64,000 bases of DNA, taken from the NCBI GenBank assembly GCA_005787345.1, contig SYBH01000008.1:33201-97200 (forward strand), read 5' to 3'. Below the pieces are notes generated by a model, which did no database searches, was not told the origin of the DNA, and saw only the letters and a program-made list of their open reading frames with translations. The number at the start of each line of letters is the position of its first letter. Within the stretch, counting starts at the first letter, position 1. A program made the translations under genes and the position numbers. This DNA comes from Actinomycetota bacterium. GTDB lineage: Bacteria > Actinomycetota > Acidimicrobiia > Acidimicrobiales > Acidimicrobilacustridaceae. Of this stretch, positions 26,038-34,820 are shown piece after piece.

Positions 26038-26316
26038 TTAGTCGATCGGTAAGCGGGCCATGAGGTCGGCCTTGCGCTCTTCGAACTCATCGAAGTCGAT
26101 GACTTTGTCGTCGAGCTGCTTGTGGATCAACTCAATCTGCGCAAGTAATTCTGCTGCAGAAAGGTCGCCTTCAGTTGAGAGTTCTACGAGTTCTTCTTCG
26201 CCGTCGGCACCGATGCGGGGCTCGCCGGTCTGGCGGCGTTCACGCTTCAGGGCTTGTTTGGCCTTTTTGTCGCGATCTCGTTGGAGTTTTTCGAAACTTG
26301 TTCTTTGGGCACCCAT
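26038..26316 (-). CDS. Small SHOCT-like cytosolic protein, 92 aa
   Basis: Unrecognised small protein. It has a basic N-terminal half (LQRDRDKKAKQALKRERRQ) and an acidic middle, ending in a SHOCT-like helical pair: AQIELIHKQLDDKVIDFDEF then EERKADLMARL. ATG at 26316 follows GGCGAAGGAGGCCCCCA with a textbook AGGAGG; longer readings upstream are Arg/Cys-rich and not credible. No membrane segment. The charge split and SHOCT tail suggest an adaptor or oligomer-forming protein, possibly nucleic-acid-associated. Single gene, convergent with the FMN protein. Confidence 0.75.
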   Translation of the reverse strand: MGAQRTSFEKLQRDRDKKAKQALKRERRQTGEPRIGADGEEELVELSTEGDLSAAELLAQIELIHKQLDDKVIDFDEFEERKADLMARLPID

Positions 26317-26560
26317 TGGGGGCCTCCTTCGCCGGCAAAAGAACGCCGATCTGGTGTTGTCGATCGTTGTAGTCACGCTGTGACGGTGATGCAGGCAGCG
26401 ACTCATTGGGGAGTACAGACACGCCTGAAACCGCAATTGACGCTACCGGTTGGCGGGCTCTGCGCTGTGCACCCTTGACGGGTCATAGGCCACATTGATC
26501 GAAATCTATTGAAAAGTGGTGGCTAAGGTGCCTTCATCGCTGTGCTCTAGAGGGGGAATG
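26317..26560. other. Intergenic divergent promoter region, no gene seen
   Basis: 244 bases between the small SHOCT-like gene and the enoyl-CoA hydratase. It contains a 13-bp near-palindrome GTCAC-GCT-GTGAC (26372-26384) resembling a CRP-type site. No ORF, tRNA-like fold or convincing promoter pair was recognised. Confidence 0.4.
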
Positions 26561-27364
26561 ATGTCGTTCGTACTGGTAAACAAGCCCATTCCATCGGTCA
26601 CCGTCATCACGTTGAATCGGCCTGAGCGTATGAACGCCATGGCATTCGACGTGATGTTGCCGTTACGTGAGCAGCTGGAACAGGTTGCCCATGACAACGA
26701 CACTCGAGCAGTCATCATCACTGGTGCTGGTGAGGGTTTTTGCTCGGGAGCTGACCAGAAGGTTTCTGGAACGATTCCGCATATTGAAGGATTGACTCCC
26801 ACTGTGATTGCTCAACGAGCGGGAAAGTTGCTCGACGACATCATTCTGGGGATCCAAGACATGCCTCAACCCGTGATCGCCGCGATCAATGGGGCGGCAA
26901 TCGGAGGCGGTCTCTGTCTCGCCGCAGCCTGTGATATTCGTGTCGCGTCGCCCGAAGCGTATTTCCGGGCTGCTGGTATTAACAACGGTCTCACTGCAAC
27001 CGAACTTGGTTTGAGTTTCATCCTCCCGCGGATCATTGGAGCCGGACGGTCAAGCGAACTGATGCTTACAGGACGAGACATGAGAGTCGACGAAGCAGAG
27101 CGCGCTGGGCTTGTCTCCAGAGTTGTTCCTCGCTCGGAACTTCTCACCACCGCAATCGAGATTGCGGAGCAAATCGCTGGTTTGAGTCGGATTGGAATAG
27201 AGCTCACAAAGAAGATGATTCTTGGTGGACTTGAGTCAACGAGTTTTCGATCGCATATGCGCAATGAGATGACGGCACAGTTATACGTACGTCTGACGAC
27301 AAAGAACTGGGATGAATCAGTCGCTGCCCGGGCCGAAGGTCGAAAACCAGTCTTTCGCGATTGA
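26561..27364 (+). CDS. Enoyl-CoA hydratase/isomerase family protein, 267 aa
   Basis: Crotonase-fold protein. Oxyanion-hole segments are GEGFCSGADQK and INGAAIGGGLCLAAACDIRVAS, and the second active-site region is TATELGLSFILPRIIGAGRS, which keeps the family Glu of the ELG part. This last segment, with no GGxQR, is found in hydratases such as those acting on larger acyl-CoAs. ATG at 26561 is 4 nt beyond the GGGGG tract; an ATG three nt earlier is too close. It hydrates trans-2-enoyl-CoA in beta-oxidation, or is a related isomerase. Convergent with the thioesterase gene, 2 nt apart. Confidence 0.9.
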   Translation: MSFVLVNKPIPSVTVITLNRPERMNAMAFDVMLPLREQLEQVAHDNDTRAVIITGAGEGFCSGADQKVSGTIPHIEGLTPTVIAQRAGKLLDDIILGIQDMPQPVIAAINGAAIGGGLCLAAACDIRVASPEAYFRAAGINNGLTATELGLSFILPRIIGAGRSSELMLTGRDMRVDEAERAGLVSRVVPRSELLTTAIEIAEQIAGLSRIGIELTKKMILGGLESTSFRSHMRNEMTAQLYVRLTTKNWDESVAARAEGRKPVFRD

Positions 27365-27366
27365 GA

Positions 27367-27798
27367 TTAGGCACCTGCGAGCAGTTCTCGCATCCACGAT
27401 GGAGCCCTAGTTGCGCGACCTGTGGCGTCAACAACGCCGTGCACAGTAGCGGCAAGCGCGCAGACTTCGCCTTCGACGACGAGGAGATAGTTCATCTGGA
27501 ATGTTGCGGCCTTAAACGAAGAAATGCCCGTATGAACTCGCACAACATCGTCGAATTGAGCTGAACGGCGATAGTTTGCAAATAATTCGAGTACTGCGAG
27601 ATCGAAGCCTTGCGCCCGAATCTCGGGGTAGGGGGTTCCGAGTTCACGTAGGAACTCGACTCGGGATGCTTCGAGCCACGCGACGTACGAGGAATGATGA
27701 GCGACGCCCATGGCGTCGGTTTCGGCGAAACGGACGCGGATGTCGAAGAAAAACGCATAGTCGCTTGGGTTCGTCGAAATATCGAGTGAGATCCGCAT
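27367..27798 (-). CDS. Acyl-CoA thioesterase, 4HBT/YbgC-like hotdog fold, 143 aa
   Basis: Single hotdog domain. The catalytic motif is RFAETDAMGVAHHSSYVAWLE with Asp28 as the nucleophile or base of the 4-hydroxybenzoyl-CoA thioesterase/YbgC group. It hydrolyses acyl-CoA thioesters, releasing free acid and CoA. It is 9 nt downstream of the acyl-CoA dehydrogenase gene on the same strand, a two-gene operon. A thioesterase here would end or regulate the CoA pathway. Confidence 0.88.
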   Translation of the reverse strand: MRISLDISTNPSDYAFFFDIRVRFAETDAMGVAHHSSYVAWLEASRVEFLRELGTPYPEIRAQGFDLAVLELFANYRRSAQFDDVVRVHTGISSFKAATFQMNYLLVVEGEVCALAATVHGVVDATGRATRAPSWMRELLAGA

Positions 27799-27807
27799 TG
27801 TCTGTGA

Positions 27808-29013
27808 TTAGTTGCGGGGAACGTCGATCCAGGGGAGTTCCTTATCAACTCGCGGTTCGCCGGGAAGTCCAAGAACGCGTTCACCGAGGATGTTTCGTTG
27901 AATCTCGGAGGTGCCACCTTCGATTGAATTCGCACGAGAACGCAAGAACATCTTTCGTCCAGATCCTGGTGGGCCGATGAGGCCGATGTGGTCGGAGCGC
28001 TTCATCGTGTAGTCATAGTCAATGAGAGCCTTTGCTCCGAGAAGTTCGACGCAGAACTCGTAAATGTCCTTGTTCACTTCTGCGAACTGAAGCTTGGCAA
28101 TCGAACCTTCAGGACCTGGGTTGCCAATGCGTCTGTTCTGTGATGCGCGAATATTCGTGAGGCGAAGAACTTCGGCATTGATCCAGAGTTGCATAAGTCG
28201 ATCACGAGTTACCGCAGTATGGGTCGATTCGTCGCTGGCCCAGAGCCGAAGAGCTTCGGCGATTGCTCCCGAGCCCTGTTGTGGTGTTCCGCCGCCGCCA
28301 CCACCGATGGTGGTGCGCTCGTTCGCAAGAGTTGTCATCGAGACGCGCCAACCTTCGCCGACTTCTCCGATGCGATCGGAGTCGGGTACCCGCACTTCGG
28401 TGAGGTACACCTCGTTGAATTCTGCTTCGCCAGTCATCTGGCGCAGAGGCCGGACTTCGACGCCGGGTGCGTGCATGTCGAGGGCGAAGTACGTAAGTCC
28501 TTTGTGTTTTGGTGTGTTGGGATCGGTGCGAGCGACAAGCATTCCCCGGTTGGCAATGTGGGCCAGGGTGTTCCATACCTTTTGACCGGTAATGACCCAT
28601 TCGTCGCCATCGCGAACTGCTCGACAACCAAGACCAGCGAGGTCGGAACCGGCGCCGGGCTCGGAGAACAACTGACACCACGCGTCCTCGCCGGTGAATA
28701 GTTGTCGAAGCAACGTGGCGCATTGTTCGTCGGTCCCATGTGTTGCGATCGTGGGACCTGCCATAGTGATTCCGAAAAAGAACCGAGTCTCAATAGCCTT
28801 TGCTCCGGCCTCGCGAAGACGGCGGTCGATCTCCTTCTGAAGCGTGGGAGTGAGTCCGAGGCCACCACGCCCGGCGGGGAAGTGAACCCATCCCAAACCG
28901 AGGTCGTACTGGCGTCCCCTAAAGGTGACTTCGTCGGTTGTGGTCGGATCGAACTCGGAGAGCAATGTCGAAATTCGCTCGTCAACAATGGCGGTGGCGT
29001 CGGTGGTGCTCAT
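27808..29013 (-). CDS. Acyl-CoA dehydrogenase, 401 aa
   Basis: FAD-dependent acyl-CoA dehydrogenase of the actinobacterial FadE type. FAD/substrate segments are WCQLFSEPGAGSDLAG (about 112-127) and WVITGQKVWNTLAH (139-152). A Glu in the helix-G position, Glu232 in ANERTT, matches the base used by isovaleryl/long-chain enzymes, and the C-terminal IEGGTSEIQRN holds Glu365. It oxidises an acyl-CoA to 2-enoyl-CoA, passing electrons to ETF. Upstream of the thioesterase in an operon; the start ATG 29013 is divergent from the MaoC gene. Confidence 0.93.
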   Translation of the reverse strand: MSTTDATAIVDERISTLLSEFDPTTTDEVTFRGRQYDLGLGWVHFPAGRGGLGLTPTLQKEIDRRLREAGAKAIETRFFFGITMAGPTIATHGTDEQCATLLRQLFTGEDAWCQLFSEPGAGSDLAGLGCRAVRDGDEWVITGQKVWNTLAHIANRGMLVARTDPNTPKHKGLTYFALDMHAPGVEVRPLRQMTGEAEFNEVYLTEVRVPDSDRIGEVGEGWRVSMTTLANERTTIGGGGGGTPQQGSGAIAEALRLWASDESTHTAVTRDRLMQLWINAEVLRLTNIRASQNRRIGNPGPEGSIAKLQFAEVNKDIYEFCVELLGAKALIDYDYTMKRSDHIGLIGPPGSGRKMFLRSRANSIEGGTSEIQRNILGERVLGLPGEPRVDKELPWIDVPRN

Positions 29014-29158
29014 CGACGAAAGGTTACCCAGCGGTAATCATTGATGTCGGAGTTCTCGAACAGAAGTCCGGGAGTGGCGAACCCAAGCAGATCTGCCGGT
29101 ACTATCGCCCACCGCAGGCTGGGAGCCCCCGGCATGCACGTGAACGAGAGGGTGGTCC

Positions 29159-29629
29159 ATGGCCGAGGTGCGGTTCGACGACATCGATGCGATTAATGCG
29201 CTTGCGAGCGAGGAGTTCGGCGAGTGGGGTGAATCGATCGAGGTGTCGCAGCAAATGATCAATGATTTCGCGGAACTCACTGGCGATCGTCAGTGGATTC
29301 ATATCGACGTAGAGCGTTCTTTGAAGGAAAGTCCGTTTGGTGGCCCAGTCGCTCACGGTTTTCTCACGCTGAGTCTCATGCCGAAGTTGGCAACGTTTCC
29401 GGTGAAGATTGCTGGAAACGGAAGCGCAGTGAACTACGGCGCTGAAGGACTCCGTTTCCTTTCGCCAGTTCCGGCCGGCGCCAAGGTGCATGCGCGTTCT
29501 CGTCTCGTGAAGGCTGAAGCGAAGCCCAAGGGGACGCTCATCACAACCGAAGCCGAAATTGCGGCCGAAGGTTCCGACCGTCCGGCATTGCTCTACAAGA
29601 TGCAGGTGCTCTACACACCACCGCGCTAA
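29159..29629 (+). CDS. MaoC-like (R)-enoyl-CoA hydratase, 156 aa
   Basis: Single hotdog MaoC dehydratase. The hydratase-2 motif is FAELTGDRQWIHIDVERS with the catalytic dyad Asp43/His48. The usual Asn-Pro between them is Gln-Trp, as seen in several actinobacterial MaoC proteins. The second signature is PFGGPVAHGFLTLSLMPKL. It hydrates enoyl-CoA with R stereochemistry. ATG follows GAGAGGGTGGTCC. Followed by two terminator-like hairpins shared with the convergent acyltransferase gene. Confidence 0.91.
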   Translation: MAEVRFDDIDAINALASEEFGEWGESIEVSQQMINDFAELTGDRQWIHIDVERSLKESPFGGPVAHGFLTLSLMPKLATFPVKIAGNGSAVNYGAEGLRFLSPVPAGAKVHARSRLVKAEAKPKGTLITTEAEIAAEGSDRPALLYKMQVLYTPPR

Positions 29630-29633
29630 GCGC

Positions 29634-29652
29634 AAAAAACCCTCTAGCGAGG
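29634..29652 (-). terminator. Intrinsic terminator for the minus-strand acyltransferase
   Basis: Read on the minus strand, CCTC-GCTA-GAGG (29652-29641) is followed by G and a run of six T's (29639-29634), the layout of a Rho-independent terminator. On the plus strand the same stem is followed by TTATTT, so it may also act for the MaoC gene. The stem is short (4 bp plus flanking A-T pairs). Confidence 0.55.
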
Positions 29653-29667
29653 TTATTTCCCTCTGTT

Positions 29668-29711
29668 GGACTGAGCCTCGTCGTAAGAGCCGACGGGGCT
29701 CAGTCCGTTTT
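29668..29711 (+). terminator. Strong 16-bp stem terminator after the MaoC gene
   Basis: GGACTGAGCCTCGTCG (29668-29683) pairs with CGACGGGGCTCAGTCC (29691-29706) around a 7-nt loop with one G-T wobble, then GTTTTCG. It overlaps the last codons and stop of the convergent acyltransferase. A good intrinsic terminator for the plus strand. Confidence 0.8.
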
Positions 29712-31802
29712 CGAGCGCTTAGCGTCGATGAGCTGGGGGGCCAGCCAATCAGCCACCGTCTGCAGTTTGTCTGCGCGAATATGAACACCATCGGCTCGAA
29801 TTGTTTTGTCTTTCGTGCCGCCCCGGGGTCCGAGATAGCTCTGATAATCGATGATTATCGATCTCGGCAGCCCTTCGACCAACGGCAAGACGATTTCATT
29901 CACCCGATCAATGCGGTCAGGGCTGTTGAACTTGCTTGCTCGATCAAGACGCGGAGAGACCAACCAGACAACAGTGGAGTCATGGGCGGACAGAATGCCG
30001 AGAGCTTCGCTGTATTCGGACTCAACAAAAGCGTCGTAGGTAGGGTCGCCGGGGCGAAGCCACTCGTCGCCAAGTTGCGGCACCTTGCGGTCGATCGAAT
30101 CCCATGGGCTCGCGTAGCCCAAGACGACGTCAGGACGGTAGAGGTCGATTGCCGATACCCACGAGACGACGCTGGCATCGGGGACAAGGCGCGGATCAAC
30201 TGGATCGGCCCATGTGGCGCAAATATCACCCATTGATCCCGGACCTTCTTCATAGAGTTTTTCCCCGCCACGGGTAGTGCCACAGCCGAGGTGGGCCTCA
30301 TTAAATACGAGGATCTCGCCTGGGTTCTCGGCGCACCAGTCGGCAAGGGCAAGTCCGATTTGATACATCACCGAATCGCCGACAACGAGAATTCTCGTGG
30401 GATCGCTGCCGGCGGGGGCAACGCATTGCTTGCCTTCGCCAAGCGCGATAGGTGTCGTGCCTTGGCCTTGAATGGCGAGAGGGCTATCGGTCGCCGAGGC
30501 TCCCGGAGCGCGCACCGTGTTGGCGTAGAGCAAAAGGGAAAGCGTGAGGATGACTGCCCCGCCCATACCGGCGGCAAACTTCCAGCCGGGCCAGCGTCCC
30601 TTAAGGAAGGGCTTCTCAATGTATTTGTAACTGAGCCAAGCAAGAAGAAATGTAAGTCCAAAACCGAGCGCAAGGTCGCGGAAGGAATTGAGCCCCGGCT
30701 TATCGGGGGACTTGTCGCTGTCAACGACGATGTACACAAGCCAGTGGTAGAGGTACAAACCAAAACCGAGTCGACCTGCCCACATCAAGAAGCGATTTGT
30801 GTAAAACCAATGCATCCATCCGGTCTTGGTTGTCACGGACCTCGTCATGAATACCGCCAAAAGCGCGACGAGGAAGAAGCCTCCGTATTCGAACATCCAC
30901 GCAGATTTCTCGCTCTCGGTAAAGAGAAATATGACAAACACAATTGAGGAGAGCAGTCCCACCAATTGTGTGAGCCAGTGGCCCCAAGTTGTTCGGGGTG
31001 GACCCCACTTTGAGAACACCGCGGCCATCGCTATACCGAGAAAGAGCGCAAACGCGCGTGTGTCGGTTCCGTAATAGGCACGTGCAAGAGTTGAAGGGTC
31101 GTTCACATCAAAAACGATTGACATCCAAATCGCTGACCCAACCGCACCCGCTATCGAAAGAATCGTGAGCCATTGTCGGCCTATCCAGCGCATGCAAAGA
31201 ATCAGGAAAAAAGGAGCAAAGAGGTAAAATTGTTCTTCGACTGCAAATGACCAAACATGTCGAAACGGCTGTGGGTTCGAGTACTGGTCAGCATCGAAAT
31301 AGTTGTTCTGGGAGAAAATTTCTTTCCAGTTTGCAACCCATCCCATGCCTGCAGTGGTGCCTGAGGTCCACTTTGAAATCTGGCCGGGATGGATGAAGAA
31401 CGCGGTTGCGAATGCCACCACCACGAAACACACCATGAGCGCGGGCATGAGTCGACGCACTCTGCGAGAGGCATAGGCCCCAACCTTGAACCCTCCGGTT
31501 CGATCCCATTCGTTGAGGGCCAGAGAGACGATGAGAAAGCTCGACATGACGAAAAAGAAATCGAGTGAGAACATTCCGCCGGGAATGAACGCTGGAGCGA
31601 AGTGATACAGCATTGGGCCAAGGATGACGAAGAGCCCCCGCATTCCGTCAAGTGCGGGCATATGGTCCAACTTCTTGACCGTGTTGATCGTTGCAGCGTC
31701 GATCGGGCCGTCATCAACGACCGCAGCAGCAATAGCCGCTGCTATGGGATCGGCGCCGGCATCGTCTGCCGGGGTTCCCTTTTCGCCGGTCGTCACTGTC
31801 AT
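29700..31802 (-). CDS. Integral-membrane acyltransferase (OafA-type) with C-terminal SGNH domain, 700 aa
   Basis: Two-domain O-acyltransferase of the kind that modifies surface glycans. Residues 45-430 form an acyltransferase-3 membrane domain of about ten helices; the usual His of the first helix is His67 in MLYHFAP, and SFAVEEQFYLF at 185-195 is the conserved loop. The SGNH hydrolase-like domain starts at about 460, with GDS at 475-477 (nucleophile Ser477) and Asp671/His674 in DGVHIR. An unusual 45-residue Ala/Asp-rich N-terminal extension precedes the first helix. It transfers acetyl or other acyl groups from cytosolic CoA to an extracytoplasmic sugar. Two paralogues follow at 31901 and 44453. 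Confidence 0.88.
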   Translation of the reverse strand: MTVTTGEKGTPADDAGADPIAAAIAAAVVDDGPIDAATINTVKKLDHMPALDGMRGLFVILGPMLYHFAPAFIPGGMFSLDFFFVMSSFLIVSLALNEWDRTGGFKVGAYASRRVRRLMPALMVCFVVVAFATAFFIHPGQISKWTSGTTAGMGWVANWKEIFSQNNYFDADQYSNPQPFRHVWSFAVEEQFYLFAPFFLILCMRWIGRQWLTILSIAGAVGSAIWMSIVFDVNDPSTLARAYYGTDTRAFALFLGIAMAAVFSKWGPPRTTWGHWLTQLVGLLSSIVFVIFLFTESEKSAWMFEYGGFFLVALLAVFMTRSVTTKTGWMHWFYTNRFLMWAGRLGFGLYLYHWLVYIVVDSDKSPDKPGLNSFRDLALGFGLTFLLAWLSYKYIEKPFLKGRWPGWKFAAGMGGAVILTLSLLLYANTVRAPGASATDSPLAIQGQGTTPIALGEGKQCVAPAGSDPTRILVVGDSVMYQIGLALADWCAENPGEILVFNEAHLGCGTTRGGEKLYEEGPGSMGDICATWADPVDPRLVPDASVVSWVSAIDLYRPDVVLGYASPWDSIDRKVPQLGDEWLRPGDPTYDAFVESEYSEALGILSAHDSTVVWLVSPRLDRASKFNSPDRIDRVNEIVLPLVEGLPRSIIIDYQSYLGPRGGTKDKTIRADGVHIRADKLQTVADWLAPQLIDAKRSKTD

Positions 31803-31900
31803 CGGTTGCGTATCCCCTTGTTACACAATTTGCTTGAGCCCCTAGTAATTCTGACACAGGAGCGTGACGGCGCCTTGTCGTAGAGGCGCTCTTCAGGGCT

Positions 31901-33859
31901 TTATCGGGTGGGGAAACCTAAACGTGATCGAGCAGTCTCGGGCAAAGCTTCGAGAAGCCACCGAGCGGCAACCTTCGAACCGTCGACAGAAAAATGCACG
32001 CCGTCAGGACGCCACGCTACGCCGTCTCGATTTTGAGTGAATCCGTTGTCGCAAGTAACCGACTGGAGGTCAACGATGGATGCCTGAGTCTGGGGCTCCA
32101 AATCGTTGAATCTGGCGACAGCTTCGCGCTGCAGTTGCGCGATTCTCTGCACACGTTGGATGTCATGTTGCGGTCCGGCACGTTCTCCTGGTCCCGGTTC
32201 AAAGCATGGGGTAGTGAGAACGATGACTTCTGCGCCTTTGGCGGAGAGAACTTTGAGGGTTGCATCGATAGCGACGCTGTAGTTCTGATCAAATTCGCGA
32301 TCTCCGGGGGCTACAGGGCCGTTGCCCCAATCGCGTGAGTAGAGGTCCCATGCACCCACGAGGAGGATGACAACATCTGGGTCCTGTGCCTCGACAAGTT
32401 TCGACCAATAGTCGTCGTGGTCGGGGCATTGTGTGCCGTCTTTTGACCAATTGCCATCGAACGTCATGGCTTTCGGTGAAAGTAACAGGGCGCATCCGAG
32501 TTCAGAGCCACCAACGATGGACACCTTTGGGTCGAACACTTTGCGGATCCCGTTGTCGAGGGTGATTGCTACCGAGTCGCCGACGATGAGGAGAGATGGT
32601 CGTGTGGGATCATTCGGAATTGCCAGTGTGCGTTCGCGGCTGGCGGCTTGATCGCTACCAATGGATGTTGCGATTGTCGAACCTGCGGATGGGGCCGCAA
32701 GAAGGGCGAACCCAACGAGTAACGCCCCTATTCCAAGCCAACCGATTCCGAATCGGGCGACCCCAAGTTGCGAACGTCGAAACCATCGTTCGACGAGTTC
32801 CATTGAAAGCCAGGCCATCGCAAATGTGAGCGCCAAACGAATCGCTATGCCAGCGATTTGCCCAGCAGGAGTGTCAGGGAGGTGCATCCGGACATCGGTA
32901 GCGAACACGCGAATGGGCCAGTGCCAGAGGTAGAGCGCGTAAGAGAGAAACCCAATCTTTCGAAGAATGGGATGTGCCATCGCTTTTGAAACGATCGTGT
33001 TACCGGAGGCCAGAATGATGACGCCGAGTGCAACAAACGCGAAGGCAACGAAGCCGCCTCGATACATCCAGCGGTGGCTGTCGTGAATGAAGAGGAATGC
33101 ACCTGCGAGCGCTACGAGGCCGAGGACCCCGGCGAAGAACGCCTTCCTTCCTGATGGCCGGAGTTGCCAGGCGAAGATGGCTCCAAGTGCTCCGATGAGC
33201 AGGGCGAACATCCTCGTGTCGGTGCCGTAGTAGCTACGTGACGGGTCCCCTTCGCCGAGGAAGAAAGCCATGAGTCCGATACTTACGAGTGTTGCGACAG
33301 CAGTGACTCCGATGAGGAGTTTGCGACTCCTCGAAAGGCACGCGATAACGACGATTGGCCACAGTAAATAGAACTGTTCCTCGATAGCCAGGCTCCATAG
33401 ATGTTGAAGCGGCGAGAGAGAGGTGAACTGATCGAAGTAACTCTTGTGCTGTGCAATCAGATCCCAATTGGAAACGTAAAACACCGCAGAGAGAAGTCCT
33501 CCCGGCAAGTCGCGTCGCTGGTTGACGTCGCCGATCAGGGTCGTCACAACGACTACAGCAAGGAGCATGGCTGCCAGAGCAGGCAGTAGGCGTCGTCCGC
33601 GACGATTCCAAAATGACCGCAGGGAGACTTTCCCTGAGCGCCGGTGTTCGTCAAGCAGAAGCCCAGTAATGAGGAAGCCTGAGAGAACGAAAAACAGATC
33701 AACGCCGAGGAATCCTCCGGCCAACACCAAATTGGGCTCGTGGTAGGCCATGACGCTGAGAACTGCGATGGCACGCAGCCCGTCAAGGCCTGGTCGCCAG
33801 CCCGTTGCTTCCGTGTCAGCGGGGGCGTCGGGCGCAATTTTGGTGTCCTGCAACGCCAT
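31901..33859 (-). CDS. Integral-membrane acyltransferase (OafA-type) with SGNH domain, 652 aa
   Basis: Same two-domain architecture as its neighbour. With ATG at 33859 (after CGGGAGAGCG) the acyltransferase-3 domain starts at WRPGLDGLRAIAV and includes His40 in AYHEPN. The IEEQFYLLWP loop follows, and SYALYLWHWPIR near 306-317 is the last family signature. The SGNH domain carries GDS at 427-429 and Asp619/His622 in DGVH. The upstream alternative start adds 16 residues that look non-coding. The stop is separated from the next acyltransferase by 98 nt, same strand, so both may share a transcript. The SGNH part probably hands the acyl group to the glycan. Confidence 0.9.
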   Translation of the reverse strand: MALQDTKIAPDAPADTEATGWRPGLDGLRAIAVLSVMAYHEPNLVLAGGFLGVDLFFVLSGFLITGLLLDEHRRSGKVSLRSFWNRRGRRLLPALAAMLLAVVVVTTLIGDVNQRRDLPGGLLSAVFYVSNWDLIAQHKSYFDQFTSLSPLQHLWSLAIEEQFYLLWPIVVIACLSRSRKLLIGVTAVATLVSIGLMAFFLGEGDPSRSYYGTDTRMFALLIGALGAIFAWQLRPSGRKAFFAGVLGLVALAGAFLFIHDSHRWMYRGGFVAFAFVALGVIILASGNTIVSKAMAHPILRKIGFLSYALYLWHWPIRVFATDVRMHLPDTPAGQIAGIAIRLALTFAMAWLSMELVERWFRRSQLGVARFGIGWLGIGALLVGFALLAAPSAGSTIATSIGSDQAASRERTLAIPNDPTRPSLLIVGDSVAITLDNGIRKVFDPKVSIVGGSELGCALLLSPKAMTFDGNWSKDGTQCPDHDDYWSKLVEAQDPDVVILLVGAWDLYSRDWGNGPVAPGDREFDQNYSVAIDATLKVLSAKGAEVIVLTTPCFEPGPGERAGPQHDIQRVQRIAQLQREAVARFNDLEPQTQASIVDLQSVTCDNGFTQNRDGVAWRPDGVHFSVDGSKVAARWLLEALPETARSRLGFPTR

Positions 33860-33948
33860 CGCTCTCCCGTGGGGTTCAACGTCTCTCCTATCTTGGCATG
33901 AGCTCAACGATCAACTCCGGCGGTCTCAATGTCGTGGGGTCCGGTGCC

Positions 33949-33954
33949 TACACT
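33949..33954 (+). promoter_or_regulatory. Possible -10 element TACACT, leaderless promoter
   Basis: TACACT lies 8 nt before the ATG at 33963, the spacing of leaderless actinobacterial promoters (transcription start at or near the A of ATG). The deacetylase has no good ribosome site, which is consistent with leaderless translation. Not supported by a recognisable -35. Confidence 0.35.
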
Positions 33955-33962
33955 TGAGGTTT

Positions 33963-34820
33963 ATGGATCGGCCGGTGAGTTTCACTCTCGACTTTGAGGA
34001 CCTTCGAACCGATCCGACCGTTCAGGAAGAGCGGGTCGGAATCGTTACGGACCGGATCCTTGATCGGCTTTGTCAACTCGGCATCAAGGGGACGTTTTTC
34101 TGTGTCGGTGAACTCGCGTCTCGACACCCCGATCTCATCCGTCGTGTCGTAGCCGACGGACACGAACTCGGAGTCCATGGACTGCATCACATCCCAAACG
34201 ACCTGCTCGGCCCGGAACGGTTTCGTTCGGATAATCGTGAGGCGAAAGCAATTCTTTCGGAACTCGCCGGAGCAGAAGTCACGCTGTACCGAGCTCCTCA
34301 GTATTCGCTGATTCCGAGTACTCCGTGGGTTCCCGAACTACTGACCGAACTTGGGTTCATTGCGTCGTCGAGTGTGCTCCCGGCCCGCAGTCCGCTCTAC
34401 GGGTGGCCCGGGGCGCCGGTTACTCCGTTTCGATGGCCATCAGGACTCATCGAACTTCCGAGTCCAGTGATGAAGGTGGGGCCCGCAACGATTCCTTTCC
34501 TTGGGGGCACCTATCTGCGGCTTCTCCCAGCAGCGCTGCGCCGAAGGGGAGTTCGTCGTGCCGATCCCGAGACTGTGTTGTGGACCTACTGCCATCCTTG
34601 GGAATTCGATCCAGACGAGAAGTTTTACGTCTATGAGCACGGTGGTTGGCTCGTGAGCCGTGTCGGGTGGCTCAACCGACGCGGAATGCTGAAGCGGGTG
34701 GAGTCCACACTTCGACCAGTCGCCGGACCTCGACTCGGTGATGTCGTTGCATCGCTCGGTGACCTCCCGACGTTTTTTCCTGTAACTGAGCACGATGACT
34801 GCATCACCGGTACTTCATGA
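33963..34820 (+). CDS. Polysaccharide deacetylase (NodB/DUF3473-like), 285 aa
   Basis: Carbohydrate esterase family 4 fold. The first catalytic motif is SFTLDFEDLRTDP (Asp10 and Asp13), and the metal-ligand pair His72/His76 is in VHGLHH. The later YRAPQYSLI, PFLGGTYLRLLP and TYCHPWEFDPDE match the DUF3473-bearing deacetylases linked with exopolysaccharide loci. No signal peptide, so a cytosolic or membrane-face de-N-acetylation of a sugar intermediate is possible. ATG 33963 is chosen; longer forms read back through the acyltransferase promoter. Its stop overlaps the glycosyltransferase start by 4 nt (ATGA). Confidence 0.88.
   Translation: MDRPVSFTLDFEDLRTDPTVQEERVGIVTDRILDRLCQLGIKGTFFCVGELASRHPDLIRRVVADGHELGVHGLHHIPNDLLGPERFRSDNREAKAILSELAGAEVTLYRAPQYSLIPSTPWVPELLTELGFIASSSVLPARSPLYGWPGAPVTPFRWPSGLIELPSPVMKVGPATIPFLGGTYLRLLPAALRRRGVRRADPETVLWTYCHPWEFDPDEKFYVYEHGGWLVSRVGWLNRRGMLKRVESTLRPVAGPRLGDVVASLGDLPTFFPVTEHDDCITGTS

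Noticed and set aside
26372-26384. CRP-like near-palindrome GTCAC-GCT-GTGAC
   Set aside because: Too short an arm and no second copy; noted in the intergenic entry only.
29014-29158. GGTTACC/GGTAATC imperfect repeat as an operator
   Set aside because: One mismatch in seven and no matching site elsewhere.
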